A stretch of 64,000 bases of DNA from Lanius collurio. Its lineage: Eukaryota > Chordata > Aves > Passeriformes > Laniidae. A model generated the notes under the pieces. That model was not told where the DNA came from. It did not search any database and saw only the letters and a list, made by a program, of their open reading frames with translations. A program made the position numbers and the translations under genes. Of the stretch, positions 38,401 to 51,311 are shown in pieces. The DNA lies in assembly GCA_020086605.1 (NCBI GenBank), contig JACBWW010000028.1:8463690-8527689 (forward strand), written 5' to 3'. Each line of letters opens with the position of its first letter. Within the stretch, counting starts at the first letter, position 1.

Positions 38401-39239
38401 TAAAGTGGAATAAGTTCCCCATTTTCTGTTTGGTTTTAACTTTAATTGCACAATGGCACATGCTTCTCTCCAGTTGTCTGGTGTTCTTTAATACCTTAGT
38501 GACAACTACATACTGAATAAATTTGGTGAAAAAAATGAATGTTATGGATGCTGTATCTTAGTCATCTTGCTCCCTGTTTCCTTGCTTGCACACTTTTACA
38601 ATCTTAGCGTCAGCCTTCATCTCTGAGGGGAAGTTGCTGTGTCTGTTCTCTTTTGAGTCTTACACATCTGTGATACTTTCTTCAGTTTGAGCTTCCTCCT
38701 TCTGCTTCTATTCTTTAATTTGGGCCTCCAGAGGGATGCAGAGAAAGGTGTTACCACCACATCCACAGCATCACAGACCCTTGAAATTGTTCTGCCATGC
38801 AGTAAGATATTAACCTAAGAGAAAGCACTCAAGGAGCCATTCTTGCAGCCTTTCTTCCCAGGAAAATTTCCATGTTTAACCTGCTAGAAATAAGGACATA
38901 AGTTAGGTTCAATGACAGCCAAGAAGTGCTCCAAAAGTAGTTCAAACAGTGACTTTGTTTCATGTACTTCCATTTCTTGCTTTTTCTCACCAGCACCATT
39001 TGAAGGCAGACATGTTATTGCCTGGCTGTAACAGAAGAGTGTTTCAATTAACTACACAAGCTTTGCACTAGCCTTAAATTTCCTTTGCTGCACTTGATAC
39101 AAAAAGCACAGGAATAAAAGCACCATTAAAAACAAACCACAACTGTTAATGAATAAATACAGGTGGAAACACAAATACAGTTTGGGCAAGATCTGTGTCT
39201 GAGGCTTTTAGCATACATAAATTGAGGTTGGATGGTCCC
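35491..39239. other. Non-coding stretch, no supportable gene
   Basis: No recognised repeat or RNA gene. Overlapping open frames occur on both strands around 37484-37741 without domains. The stretch 38570-39000 has some coding-like composition on the - strand, but it is broken by stops in every frame, and I could not match it to a gene. Confidence 0.5.
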
Positions 39240-39309
39240 TCAGAAAGGGGGTTGTTTCCTAAAATAGGGAAGAAGCCATTGAAGAAACAAAAAGAGCTGG
39301 GAAATAGTA

Positions 39310-39406
39310 CTTAAGAACATGGTTTAGTGGTGCCCTTCGCAGTATCGGGTTAATGGCTGGACTCAATTGTCTTAGAGGTGTTTTCCAATGTAAATGATTC
39401 TGTGGT
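39310..39406 (+). mobile_element. CR1 LINE 3'-end fragment
   Basis: The + strand reads AACATGGTTTAGTGGTG, then GGGTTAATGGCTGGACTCAA, CTTAGAGGTGTTTTCCAATG and TAAATGATTCTGTGG. This is the order and spacing of the CR1 3' terminus: ACATGGTTTAGTGGTGG, GGGTTAATGGTTGGACTCGATG, TCTTAGAGGTCTTTTCCAACC and the terminal ATTCTATG-type octamers. Faint similarity may extend left to about 39240. It is a 5'-truncated copy in + orientation. Confidence 0.85.
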
Positions 39407-39786
39407 CTCAGAGAGAGGATTTAGTGGCAGTCAGGTAATGTCTCTAAAGATGCAGGTGATTCCCTGCTGCTAGCTGTCGTGTTCACAGGCTGGCATGGGT
39501 AACCTGACTTACGTGTTTAACCTCATTTCAGAGGATCTGCTTCCACCAGAGAACTGTTAAGCAACAAAAATGTTTCATTTCTCCCAGGCCACATGTGCAG
39601 CACCACTAACAAGACACGCTTCGTATGGAGAATACCTTGCTGGAAGCACTGTGTAGAGAGTGTGGAGGGAAGCTGGTGTCTTCCAGGCAGGGAACAGCAG
39701 TGGGTGGGAAAAGAAGGTGTGAAAGTGTTGCTGTGCCTTCAGGATGGCCTTTGGGTGGGCTTGGCACGCCTCCGTGCTGGGCTATC

Positions 39787-40120
39787 CGTGAGTTCCACCC
39801 TGCACTCTGGAACAGTGCCCGTGGAGCTCTGCGGCCTGAGAAGGGCTCTTCAGACGAGGGAGGGAGAGGCTTTCTCTCTCCGAGGTCCCTCTGCCCCGTC
39901 TAGGCTTCTAGGATCTGTCTTGGGCGCCATCTGAGTGTCGGAGCACGGTGTGCAGGCTTTACAGAAGCACGAATTTACACATACCTGCACACAACTCATT
40001 CACATAAGTGGTGTACAAATGAAAGTGATCCCCTCGAGCTGGGTCTATCCCAGCAGATGGGTCTGGAAGCACCGGCGAGACCAATTTCGCAAGAGAAATT
40101 CCTAGGTGGAGTTACATGCC
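39787..40120. promoter_or_regulatory. Modest CpG-enriched patch
   Basis: Within about 330 bp I see roughly a dozen CpGs (for example GTGCCCGTGG, GACGAGG, CTCCGAGG, GGGCGCCAT, GTCGGAGCACGG, ACCGGCGAG), far denser than neighbouring DNA. It is too small and too weak to be a standard island. It may be a minor regulatory element or an unmethylated patch. Confidence 0.25.
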
Positions 40121-41270
40121 GAGAAACTTGCTCAGGCTGCTACATTTATCTTGTTTAGATGGTATTTTGTTTGGTGGTGCTCCTTAGAAACCAAATGTCT
40201 CCTTCCTTTCTGGCTTAACAAGGCACTCTTAAACAATGCTAATGAAAGAGCGTCAGGGTTTCCTTTTAAATGTTGATTTTGACTCTGAAGAAGTGGGCTG
40301 CCGCTCACAGCCAGCACCCTGGCTGGTTACATCCACAGGTGCTGCAGTTAGTCAAACATCTGTTTCTATACAGCTTTGACTCTCACTTGTACTTGGCTGT
40401 TGTTTGCAAATTACAGGAGATAGAAATGTTGGTGTTTTGCTTTCCTTGACAACGATAGGAGCACCCTCTCCTGCAGGAGGGCAGAAGTGTCTGTGATATC
40501 GACTGAAGGCATCTATGATCAACTCACAAAGCTGCAGTGTTGCATTTTAGATTAAGGAAGAGACATCAGTGAATTTACTTTTTTTCTTCTTTGTAACCAA
40601 CCTTTTAAGTGAAAACTAGATTAAAGAACTCGTATTTACCTCATGCTTCATCTGTGCTCAGTGATTATTGTGTTAGCTACCAGATTTTAAAACACCTGTC
40701 TTTGGTTTCGAATGAGAGTAGCTGAATGATCAGCTGCAGGTCTTTTGACTTTCATGGATTGATACTTTAGCATTTGTTTATTCTTGCACCTTAGAAGATA
40801 TCTTGAAGTGAAATGTAGCTGTTTTCTAAGGACAAGGGTTATCTCCATATGCAGCACCATCAGCTTTGGATCGTACCAGAATGTAGGTGGTTGTCTGTGA
40901 AAGATAGGTAAGATCAGTCTGTCTGTCTAAACGGCTGTAACCTAGCACATCTTCATTGTCTGTTACAACCCTCACTCACTGTGAATGGCAGCTGCAAGTC
41001 TGCAAACAGCATCATACCTCAACCCAAAACTGTTGAATGGTGGAAGCAGTATGTTGAACTGAATCGGGGTGGGGAAGGGTTGACTCATTTTTCAGCATCT
41101 CTCTTCACATGTGCTCTTAAGGCATTTCAAGACATAGCAGACTTCTGTGAAAGGCACAACTGGTCTCAGTGTCTTGAGCCAAACAAGCATTTGTGCCTGT
41201 GTAATGCACAGCCACTCCTCATAGCCATACAGCCCACCCTTCCAGCCAGATGGATGGAGGAGCTGGTGCA

Positions 41271-41286
41271 ATAACCATATGGTTAT
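41271..41286. repeat. 16-bp perfect palindrome
   Basis: ATAACCATATGGTTAT reads the same on both strands and contains an NdeI-type CATATG core. It could be a dyad protein site; chance is also possible. Confidence 0.7.
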
Positions 41287-41660
41287 GAGTTCAATAGCAG
41301 TAGCACATATTTTGTCTAAGTGCATGGTGGCTAATCAGTGTAGGCAAAAAAGCAGCATGTAAAAAGTGATTCCAGAAGGCATCATAGTATGGAATTAATC
41401 TGAGAATTAGTCCCGCTGCTGGATTTCTAGGTAGTTGCAAATGACTGGAGTGCTTTCATCCTTGAAAATGCTCCATATCTTAAGTGAGATTCTTGCACAA
41501 TAGCAGCCTTTATCCATCCTGGCAGGGACTAAGTGGCATTTTGTGCAAGCAACATGAACTTATTGTTAACGATGCACCAGAAACCGACTTGTGGGTCCAC
41601 ACGGCAGGAATATATCTCCTTGTGCACCAATACAGGCATACACACACGTGTCTGTGTTCT

Positions 41661-41677
41661 GTGTGTGTGTGTGTGTG
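41661..41677 (+). repeat. (GT)n microsatellite
   Basis: A 17-bp uninterrupted GT run is preceded by ACACACACGTGTCTGTGTTCT, so CA and GT runs face each other and could fold back weakly. Confidence 0.9.
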
Positions 41678-44600
41678 AAGACATCTGCATGTGCACCAAA
41701 GCAGCCTTCTGCCTCCCCCTCCCCCCAAAGGGTTGTTTTCCCTAATTGTGCCCTGCAGCAGCGACATCTGGCATTAGAGAAAGCTGGGACAAACTCGGCC
41801 TCTGCCTGATCTGTGCAGACACTCCTTAAGCAGGATCAACACCAGGAAGGGAAAACTTCAGTTGCCATAAAGAAAACTCAGATTGTGTGGCATGTTGGAA
41901 ACACTGGAAGTGGGTGAAAGGAGTGCAGTAGTCTCACAGCGTCTGTCAGCAGATGGGAGCAGGGGTCTCTGCACAGATGTCCATACTTATTGTCAGAGAA
42001 AGCCTTTTAGTAGAAAGCTTTCAGTGTAAGAAGAGTTCAAGAGGCAGTGCAGTTACTTTTCATAGCTTATATATAAATGTTGCTTTATTATAACTAATTA
42101 ATTAACAGAAAATGAGGGGATCTGTACAAATCCTGTACAAAATTCAACCATTTTCAAAGGGATTGAGCTAAAAGGAAGAAGAAAAGAAGCATTGTTTGGA
42201 GAATTAAGAGGAAAAGAGTGTGCCCTGGGGCAGTTGAGTACTTTGCACATGATGGGAGGCTGTTGTAGCTGTTGAGATTTAATATGGGACAAGACTTTGT
42301 GAATTCATAGAAAATGAAGGAATGACAGGAGCAGGCTAAGGTAATGCTGAGCATTCTTCAAATACATAAAATACCTGACACACCTGGAGGAATATTTGAC
42401 CAAAGTAAATGGAATATTTATTCATTGAAATGACAGGTAAGAATTTGACACAGCTGGAATTATATTAGTGTTTCTCCTGCTGCTTTTACTTTTGTGAAAA
42501 CCAAGCTACCAGGATCGTGGTGCTGTCATCGTATCTCTTCTTCTTGAGATTAATTTCTATATGCAGCCTTGTCATGGGGGGAACTCATGGATCTTTGTTC
42601 TTTATCCCCCAGTGGTTCTGCAGTGATCTTTATCGGGGAATACAGTGCCTGAATATGTCCTTTGGAGTTACAGCTTTTCTTCCAAAGACCTGAGTAGGGG
42701 CACAGACCATTAGCTGTGAGTGTGCACTGCTGGAAGGACAGAACCTAGACAGTAAAAGACACCATTTTGCAATAAAATGGAAGATCAAAACAAGGTGGGA
42801 AGAAGCTGTGAAGGATTTAGGAGGGATGAGGCTAATACATTGCAAGTTCCTACGATTTTTTGATTGAGTGGAACTGGTTTCCACTCACCAGACTTACCCA
42901 AGTTGCATTTAGAAACTATTTTTTTCAGAAGGACTCAACATCTACCTAGTCCAAGGAAAATAGGATGAGTTTCACACTGATGTTTCAACTGGCAGTTTTT
43001 TCGCCAATAATTTTGTCATGCAACACTTTATTTGGCACAAATATTTATGGTATTACTTCTATTCCTAAGGAAAAAAGAAAATGTAATATAAAAGCCATGA
43101 TAAAACCATGCCATATAGGTGGTGAACTTTCTCAGATAAGCTGGTGAACAGGAACATCTTTGAGTGGCTGGAGCTGCTGGGGACTTTCTAGTTGGGACTG
43201 TATCTTTCTGTTTTCCCTCTTTCCATTGTAGTGCAAAAGTCAGTGCGTGAGACCTAGATGTAGGCTTTATGAGAAGTTTTAGGAGGGAGGCTGAGACTTG
43301 AGTGAGCAAAGAAGAGCAGTTTTCCTCCATACCCAGTTTCATAGCCATAGCTGCAAAGAGTTTGTGCCAATGGGTTCTATTCTGAGGCACCAAGATCCAT
43401 GTACCCATGCAGGGATAACCTCTCTTAAAGTTTCCCAAGGCTGTGCAGCCCCGAAATCAGCAGGACAGAGAGCCTCTGAATGCCGGCAGATAGTGCCAGC
43501 AGTGCCTCAGCCATGCTCAGGTGTGCAGAAGAGGTGCTGGCAGAGGGGCCAGGGCACAGCAGGGAATGGAGTGCCAGGAAGAATGAAGCTGGGAGGGAGC
43601 CAGGAGGTGGCAGGGGCTGGTGCTGATAGCAGGGCGAGGAGTGTGACATGCGATTCAGGAAGGCTTGGATCCATATTTCTGAAAACTGTTTGTTGCATTC
43701 TGCAATTGCTTGTGTCAGGGCAGTGGCATGAAACAGTCTGAGAAGTGACCGATTTTGTGGTTGTGGTGGTACTGACTGCTGCAACACAAAGAGTTAGAGA
43801 GTGGTGCAAAGGGAGAAGGGGTTTTCTCACCGAGTTCCCCACTGAGTTGCTGAAATTTTTTCTCCTGTAAGCAAAGTGGTTGCATGAGCATCCTCAGTTT
43901 CGTTTTTCCCTTCTGATGCCATTTCATGCAAAGGAAATGAGCTGCAAGTGTTTAGCTTGGCACTGTAACTTTGGTAATCGTATCCAGGGCATAGAGTAGC
44001 ATGGTCTGGTGCTTAATCATTCACTCATTATCTCAGTGTCGGTTGAGCTTGGAAGACAATTAGAGGGTAAGAAATTGTGTCGAGCCGTCTGAGAGGAGCA
44101 GCTGTAAGACAGTCCATGAAGGACGACATACTTTCTGTGTTTCTTGGTGCACTGACTCACTGCCATTTCAGCACAGCTGTTGCTGCTGCTACCACTTTTG
44201 GAGAAAATGTCTATATTTGAAATGCCCGTCTGCATGCAGCTATTGTCATCTTTTAATTTGTGTAATCCTGTCAGATGAGAGTGGTACAACTGTGACCGTC
44301 TCCTGCACTGCCGCCGACTGTCAGCACCTCCTGTGCCATGCACCCTTTTTTGCCCATATGCTTTCTGTATAAATACCTTCCTTATGTACCCAGGTGTTTC
44401 CCTGAGGGCTGACTTTACTTATGTGGCAATAAATACAAAGAGAATTTCTTCCCTCTTTGGTTATGATTACTCACCAGTCAGAGCATTTCCACTGCATTGA
44501 CACTGCAGTGGTTGCACAGGGCATGGACAGCCAAGAGATGAAAGCCTGACATACAATTTGAGTTTAAAGGAGCTTTACTTGTTTAGGCTAGAAAATTGCG

Positions 44601-46796
44601 TACTGGGATATATCAGAAGTTTATATATGCATCAGGGAGGGAAACAACCAGAAGGGCAGTAGGTTACTAAATCAAATGGTCAGTACTGGAAAAAGAAAAG
44701 AGATGAACTAGATATCAGTAGATGTAGATTAGAAACTGCAAGCCAGCCCTTGAGGATCAAGACTAACACTGCCATGGCAACAGTGGGGACAAATGTTCTT
44801 TGTTTTTTTAAAGACAAGAGTTTGAATAACTCCATGAAGATGATAAGCTGTCGTGCTTTCCTGCCACAACAGGTGATGGGACCAGATGATGCAGAAAATT
44901 TTGTTTCCTTCTTCTCTCAGTCCATTTCATAACATGCGTTTGTTAAAGTTCCTGAAGCAGTTTTGCAGTGGGGTCTGAGGTATTGCAAATGGAAAGCATA
45001 TTTGTGAATTTGAACTTCACACAAACACTGTTTTGAACTGTGAGCTGAACAAATTTCACAGGATTAGGAGGTGGGATGCTGAGCTGGTGGCTCACTAGCT
45101 GACCACTCAAGGTAAATATGATGGTTAGGATACTGCAGTGTCAATTTATGATGTGTAATAGTATATTTGTTCAGTTGGAATCTGAATTTTGACAGATGTT
45201 AATCACTCCTTTCTTTTTATTAAGAATACTCTTCAGCCATATCATCAGGCAGACAACCAAACCCAGCACAGTCAGGGCAGAGGTAGGCAGGATAGCAGCA
45301 GCTCCTTTGGCCTGGCTTGCATTGCCATGTGACTGTGGCTGCCTGCTCTCCCTGTGTCAGTATCAAAACCACAGTGCCAGCATCTTTCAAGTGCTGTTGG
45401 GCTAATGAAAAGCCTGTTATTCCATGGTGAGTTACACATGATCCCAATTGTTGTCATCTAAGTGCTTGTGGTATTTTCTGCTAAACCACAAGAGGCTGCA
45501 GTTCCATGATTGTGTAGACAGCCCAGGAGCACACTTGGCATATTACCTAGACAGGGACACCCTAGAAAAGCTGAAAAGGAGAACTGTTGGGCAGTCACTC
45601 AGTATTTTCCAGGACAGACTGTGTACTATGTAGTAAATCCCACTCTGTCCTCTCTTCATGTTCTTTTTACACTGTGTGTCTCAGAGTTAGGATGATCTCT
45701 CTCTTTCCCCCCCATAGCAGTTCCAGTGAAGATTTTAAGGGAGTTTCCTCTTCTACTAATAGCTTCAGGATTTTTGTCATCTTTCCCATTTGTAAAAAAA
45801 GTTTGGCTTTTGGTCTTTTAGAGGTTAAAAGGTGGTCAAGCAGCAGTTGTATCTGTTTTGAAAAGAATGTGAGTGAAAATTCAGGATTTCCTGCTTAGGG
45901 AGAGCCGTGTGAATACCAGTGAATGAGCCCAGTCTAAAGCTCATTGTACTCCACAACCAGATACCCACTTAAATTCCTTGTGTTGTGAGCCATGCCTTAG
46001 CAGCTAAACCAGAGAACCTAAAGCTTAACTGGGGACTGCCTGATGTCTTCTTCCCATGTTTTTGGTGGTAGGATTTGTTTCACAACATACTAGGAAGCTG
46101 TTCTAAATCTTCACAAAGCCAAGTAATTTTCTGTATGATGTGAAAACCTCATTGATCATGCCTCAGTATCATCACTAGTTGTTTGCAGTGCACAGATTGA
46201 TGTATTCAAGGGAAGTTTTGCAATCAGCAACTGTTAAGATCTTAGAACTCATGATCTCATACATTCCTTCTCATAAATGCAGTCGAGTCACATTCATGTA
46301 TAGCTGCAGAGCATCTGTCCAAAATACCTTTTTCTTACACCCTTTCTTACTGCTTTTCCTCTCAAAGAGAAGGTAGAAAATTGTGCTCCTCAAGTTCCTT
46401 TTTTTAACCTGAATTAATCTTTTTAGACAGTCAGTCCAGACCATAGTCACCTAGAGTTAGTATTACTTGTTTTCACTTTAAAATATTTTTTAAAAGTATT
46501 TTTCTTGTGATGAAACAAGTTTTTTCTAAGTATTGAGAAAATTATTTAGTACTCGGCATTTAGTACACTTCTTGTGAATGGTCTTATTGGAATAGTCCTT
46601 GTGTTATTACTCCTTGGATCACCTAGTACTAGCTGATTGTGTAATCACTACACACTCTTGTTTTCCTAGAGACGGCACTTTTTTTGTAAGGAAGATGGGC
46701 ATTGAATAATAGCAGCAGTGTTGTATCCACAGAGTTTTACCAGAAAACAGTGGAGATGGGTTTTGTAGGAAGAAACAGCTCTTTAGACTGACTAAC

Positions 46797-46839
46797 AAAA
46801 AAAACCAAAACAAAACAAAACAATAAAAAAAAAAAAAAG
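46797..46839 (+). repeat. (AAAAC)n and poly-A tract
   Basis: CAAAA units are followed by a run of 14 A. On its own it is low-complexity sequence; no retroposon body is visible upstream. Confidence 0.85.
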
Positions 46840-47349
46840 TTTTGGGCTCAGCACCCAATCATTAGCACACCTGCATAATAACTTGACTTTCTTTCACAAA
46901 GCAATAGGATGTTTTCTGGCTTTGCATGTTCCAGGCTTCACATCCAGAGTCCGGATAAAACTTTGCTGCTTTTGTTCAAGCTTCTCCATCTGTGTATGAA
47001 AATTTGCTTAGCCTTTGGGATATATGATTGGAAAAGACATGGTTCTCATGTTGCTGATACTGCTGCATATTTCTGTGTACTGTCTGACATCTTGCATATA
47101 TTGTCTGATGATAATTTTGAATCTGATCTTTTATGTCACATGTAAAATGAAGATTATGAAGTGTTGTGCTTATGTGATTATGAAGAGGTAAGATGAACAA
47201 AATGATAAATTTAATTCAGGAGATTTAGAGACTGGCTGCTTTAAAATTTCTATCTTACTCCTTTCCATCCTGGAGACAGGAATGGAAAATGGGGGGTTTA
47301 TACCTGTAGGAGGATTCTTGCCATAGGAAGGGAAGAGCAGCAGTACAGT

Positions 47350-47404
47350 AGTACAAAATAACAAAAGTAAAAATAATAATAAAAAAGCAACAATACTAAA
47401 AATA
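47350..47404 (+). repeat. A-rich (AAT/AAAAT) low-complexity tract
   Basis: The + strand is nearly all A with AAT and AAAAGT units. Simple low-complexity sequence. Confidence 0.75.
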
Positions 47405-50400
47405 CATGTCACTCTTTCCTGAGGAGCTTGCCAGGCTGAATTTTTGGACTTTCTTGTTCTGTTCTGCAGTTCTTGTTTTTGCAATAAAGTGCTCATGACA
47501 TTCAGTAATTACAGATGGAGACTAGGCAGGATTAGACTCCCTAATACTTTTGCCCAAGTTTCAGATCATCAAACCACGTATTTTGCAATTGTCAAACCTT
47601 GTGGTTATTTAAAATCTTTCAGTGCTCATGGCCAAGACTGAGAGAGCCTCTTGCTCCTAAGTGGCGGTGTCCTTTGCCAGCCAGGCTACGTTCTGTATGA
47701 CAGGTGTGAATCATTCCCGACCTTTTGTAAGGGAATAAAGAGCACAATGATGCCTTATTCCTCACGCCATGTCTGTGTTTGCGCATGCATATAGTGTGGA
47801 CAAAATCAAAGGCATTTCAGGGAATTTCAGGTTCCCCTCTGTCAGATGTCAGAAGTGGTGAGCAGAGGAACGGAAGCAGAAGTCTTCCTCACACTTCTGG
47901 GACTGCAGTACACACTACTGCATGAGCCATTGCATTTCAGTGGGGCACTGAGGGACCAGGAAAATGTAATGAACCATTTCAATGGGCAGTAAAAGGAAAA
48001 AAAGTTTAAAATCTTGGGTGCCTTTTCTTTTTAGATTCTTTGGGGATACCAAAAGGAAAAAGGTACAGTATGGATCAGTCTCATTCACTGATGTCATGTT
48101 AAGGACTAGTTTAAAGTCTTCAAAGAAGGAGCTAAATTGGCAGATGTCCTCATAAGCACACTCTTTGCACACAACTCACAAAATATGCTCTTATAAAAGA
48201 CGCTGAGATTAAGTGATTTTTTCCAAGACATCAGAGCCTGGGATTGAATTTGGTCTCCTAAATTCCAGTCTAATATTTTAGACACATGCATTTTTCACAG
48301 CAGGAGGTTTTTCTCTCTTTGATGCAGTGTCTCATCTTCTTTACTCATGGACAACTGGAAGATAAACAACTTTTCTGGCTTCATCAGCTTGAATAAGTTC
48401 TTAACCTTATCCTAAGGCTTTGTATTTAATGGGAAATAAAAGAAGGAGTAGAAGGGCAGCACTAGTAAATCCTGTGCTGTTGGAGTCTCACAGGAAGTCA
48501 AATGACTCTTGCTTGAGAAACAAAAACCACAGAATGTGGGTGTGATATTTATTGGTACGTGCTTTGCATTCTCCGCCAAGGACCAATTGCATTTTGCGTA
48601 GAACAGTAGAACAGTACTGTAAATCCTGCCTACCTCTTCCAAGAAGATTTCAACACTAACTCTTCTGACAACAAGCCACTGGAGAGAAATGCTGTGAGTG
48701 TTAGTATTTTGACTTCCGAGCCCTAGAAAGCTCTCCCCTGGTGTTAATGATTTTTGGTGAAAGGGAAGAATGATGGGCTTTCAGACACAGTGGGCATTCA
48801 TTAACATGTACTCTCTGTCAATAGACCCTGCTTGGATGGCACAGTCCCTTTTAGTGTGTTTGTTCGCTGTTTCTCCCTGAAGACAAGTCAACAATTGCAT
48901 TGACTTTGTGATCTTCATATGCAAATGTTTATATTAACATCAGCAGCTCTGTGATCTCACTTAAAATTGGCTGTGGGCTGAAGATGTTTTAGTACACCTG
49001 TTTTTTCCTAATTTAAAATAAAGGGAAAAAAACCTAGAAAGAAAGGGGAGAAAAGATGGCTTAGTTCTGCAGAAAATAAGCAAATTATATTTGTATGGGT
49101 GTAAGATCATAAAAGTTCAGATTATGCATTTTTAACTGTTTACTTGCTTGAATTCTTTTTTCTTAATGCAAAAGATGTAAAAGCAGCTTCAGTGTGTTGT
49201 TCACAGTTAATTAACTGTTCTAAATATGGCTGATATATCACATTTCCAGCTAGCTGGTTTCTGAGCTGTTCAAGAGCACTCAGTTGTTCCAGTATGAAAA
49301 TCAAAGATCAGAGGTCTTCTTTTTAAGAAGCTTGTTTAATATTCTATATTAAGGTAAAAAAATTCATAATTAGTATTTTCCTTAGGATCTCCTAGGTTTC
49401 AGGTGTTTTTGCAGACTTAGTTCACTGTCAAGTCTGCAGAATTGTATCTTAGTACTTAGGTTGATCCATTCTGTATCTATATTCTCATTTAACGTTGGAG
49501 TTTAAATGCTGTGGTATTTAGAGTTAAATACTGTGGTATAAACTTCATCATATAGGCAATGAGAAAAAAAAAAGAGTTATTAAGAAGGTACAAGGTGAAG
49601 ATGCATGCAGACAAGCATTTGTTTGCCACATCGTTTGTTTGCAAATCTGGCCATGGGAAGGTTCAAAGGATATGTAGAATGACCATTTCTCACCAAAATC
49701 CACAGTTCTACCCTTGGCCATACTGAAGTAACTTAATGTTTCTTTAGCAGAAGGCAGCATTTTCTCTATCTTGTGTTTTAATCTAAATTCTCCTGTAATC
49801 CATGTTAGTCCAGACCTCAGGTGTGTTTGGTGTTTGCCAAGTACTTGGTCAAATCAGTACTTTAGTAGGGTATAAGTGTTTTCAATGGCTGTTTGTCTCA
49901 TCACTGTCAAGAAAGACAAAGTATTTACGGGGAGATTCATTTTTTCTGAGAATTTTCCTCACAGAACAGTTGAGTGTGTGCTGCAATAGGACAAGCAGAA
50001 CTCTGTTATGACTGCTTTCTGTACATTGAGCTGAAGGGGGAGCAGTGCTGAGCACAGCCTCAGTTCTCTGGTGGGAGTAGCTGTAGAGACAACTGTTGTA
50101 CAGGTCTTCCGGTATCCCGGTAATTTATGTGGGTGGCATTGCTGCAGTACAAGTACTGGAGATAAAATATTGAGGTTCACTGAGTCAGATTTGAGTCAAT
50201 ATAAAACTAAAATTATTTCTTCTCCCTCTATTGAAGCTAAAGAAAGAAACCAGGACAATCGAGTTGCTTGATCTGTTTGTATGGACTTGCATCTGTGGTG
50301 GTTTGTGCATACAAACAACTGCAGTAAAAGAAGAGCAAATGTGGCGGTGATATGTGTACAGCATCCCACTGTTTTCCGGGCAGGAGTAGGGTTCACAAGT

Positions 50401-51099
50401 GCCTTTTGCATTCATCACTTAAATAAAATAAAAGCAGAAAATAACTGAGCTTTGCTCTTTTGCCAGTTTGATGTCTCTGAGAATAGGCCTTGTTCTCTAA
50501 TTGAAAAAAAATTATAACCATTGAGGAAAGTTGAACCATGAGCAAGGCTACAGTATATCTTATTTCCAGTGTTGCAAAGACCTCACTTGGGGGTACTTTG
50601 AAGAAAACCTTTCAGTCTCACTTAGGGTGGTAATTTTATTTAATGTAGTGATTGTAACATGAGAGTGATCATAGCAGCTTCTGTGTGAATTTATTATTTT
50701 TTATTATGCCGATTACCAAGTAGAGGTCAGGATGGCAGCGACAGGGACAGGAGGGAGTCCCTCCTGAGAGGAGGAAGAGGGATTTCCTTTCAGTCAGGCT
50801 AAAAGGTAATAGCAAAGATAAAGAAGACAAAGCTACAGATGGTCTCTGATAGCTGCTTCTGGACTTGTGAAGTAGAGTCAAATGCCTGCAATGGAAACAA
50901 ACAAACCCAAGATTTGTGGGAGGAGCGACCCTGCCATGACATGCTGTCCACCATCCTCTCATCTCAGAGGGAGGAGTGGGAGGTTCAAAGGTTGTCATCC
51001 TATTTATGCTAATTGAGGACGAGCTAAGCTCTTCCCGAGGAAAAAAGCCTCTTATTGAATTAGTTATTCAGTCCCTCGGGGTGCAAGTGGAATGGCTGT

Positions 51100-51311
51100 A
51101 ACACTGTCTTAGAGTCTGCTCGAGTGGCCCCTTGAAGAGTACCTCTTAAAGATTTCTCTTCATTAAAGCATCCCTCAGATGCAAAGCAACCCAGAGACCT
51201 GAGAGACTTGTGTGCCTTTTGCTATTTGTCTGTCTTCAAAAGGGGCCAAACATGTTCAGGTACACAGCACCCTGGCAGGTCCTCTGCTTGTCCATGGAGC
51301 AGGGTTTGAGG
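51100..51311 (+). other. Candidate alternative first exon with start codon
   Basis: An ATG at 51252 with A at position -3 opens a frame of exactly 20 codons (beginning MFRYTAPWQV) that ends in phase 0 at a donor, GAGG|GTAAGA, first intronic base 51312. Without splicing the frame would run on only to a TAA about 13 codons later. The preceding 200 bp is slightly richer in GC and CpG than its surroundings. The 5' edge given is arbitrary. An acceptor-like CTGTCTTCAAAAG lies at about 51230-51242, so it could instead be an internal exon. I do not recognise the peptide. ATG-plus-donor coincidences of this size are common by chance. Confidence 0.18.

Larger units (their letters stand above)
39407..51003. 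other. Non-coding stretch with simple repeats
   Basis: No exon, RNA gene or named repeat family beyond those listed separately. A modest CpG cluster lies near 39787-40120. Frames of 100-147 codons (39593-39934, 43298-43741 and others) overlap with opposite-strand frames and have no domains. Simple repeats are at 41661, 46797 and 47350. Confidence 0.5.

Noticed and set aside
38570..39000. Coding-like composition on the - strand, possible processed pseudogene
   Set aside because: Stops occur in all frames and I could not match it to any gene family, so a pseudogene call would be guesswork.
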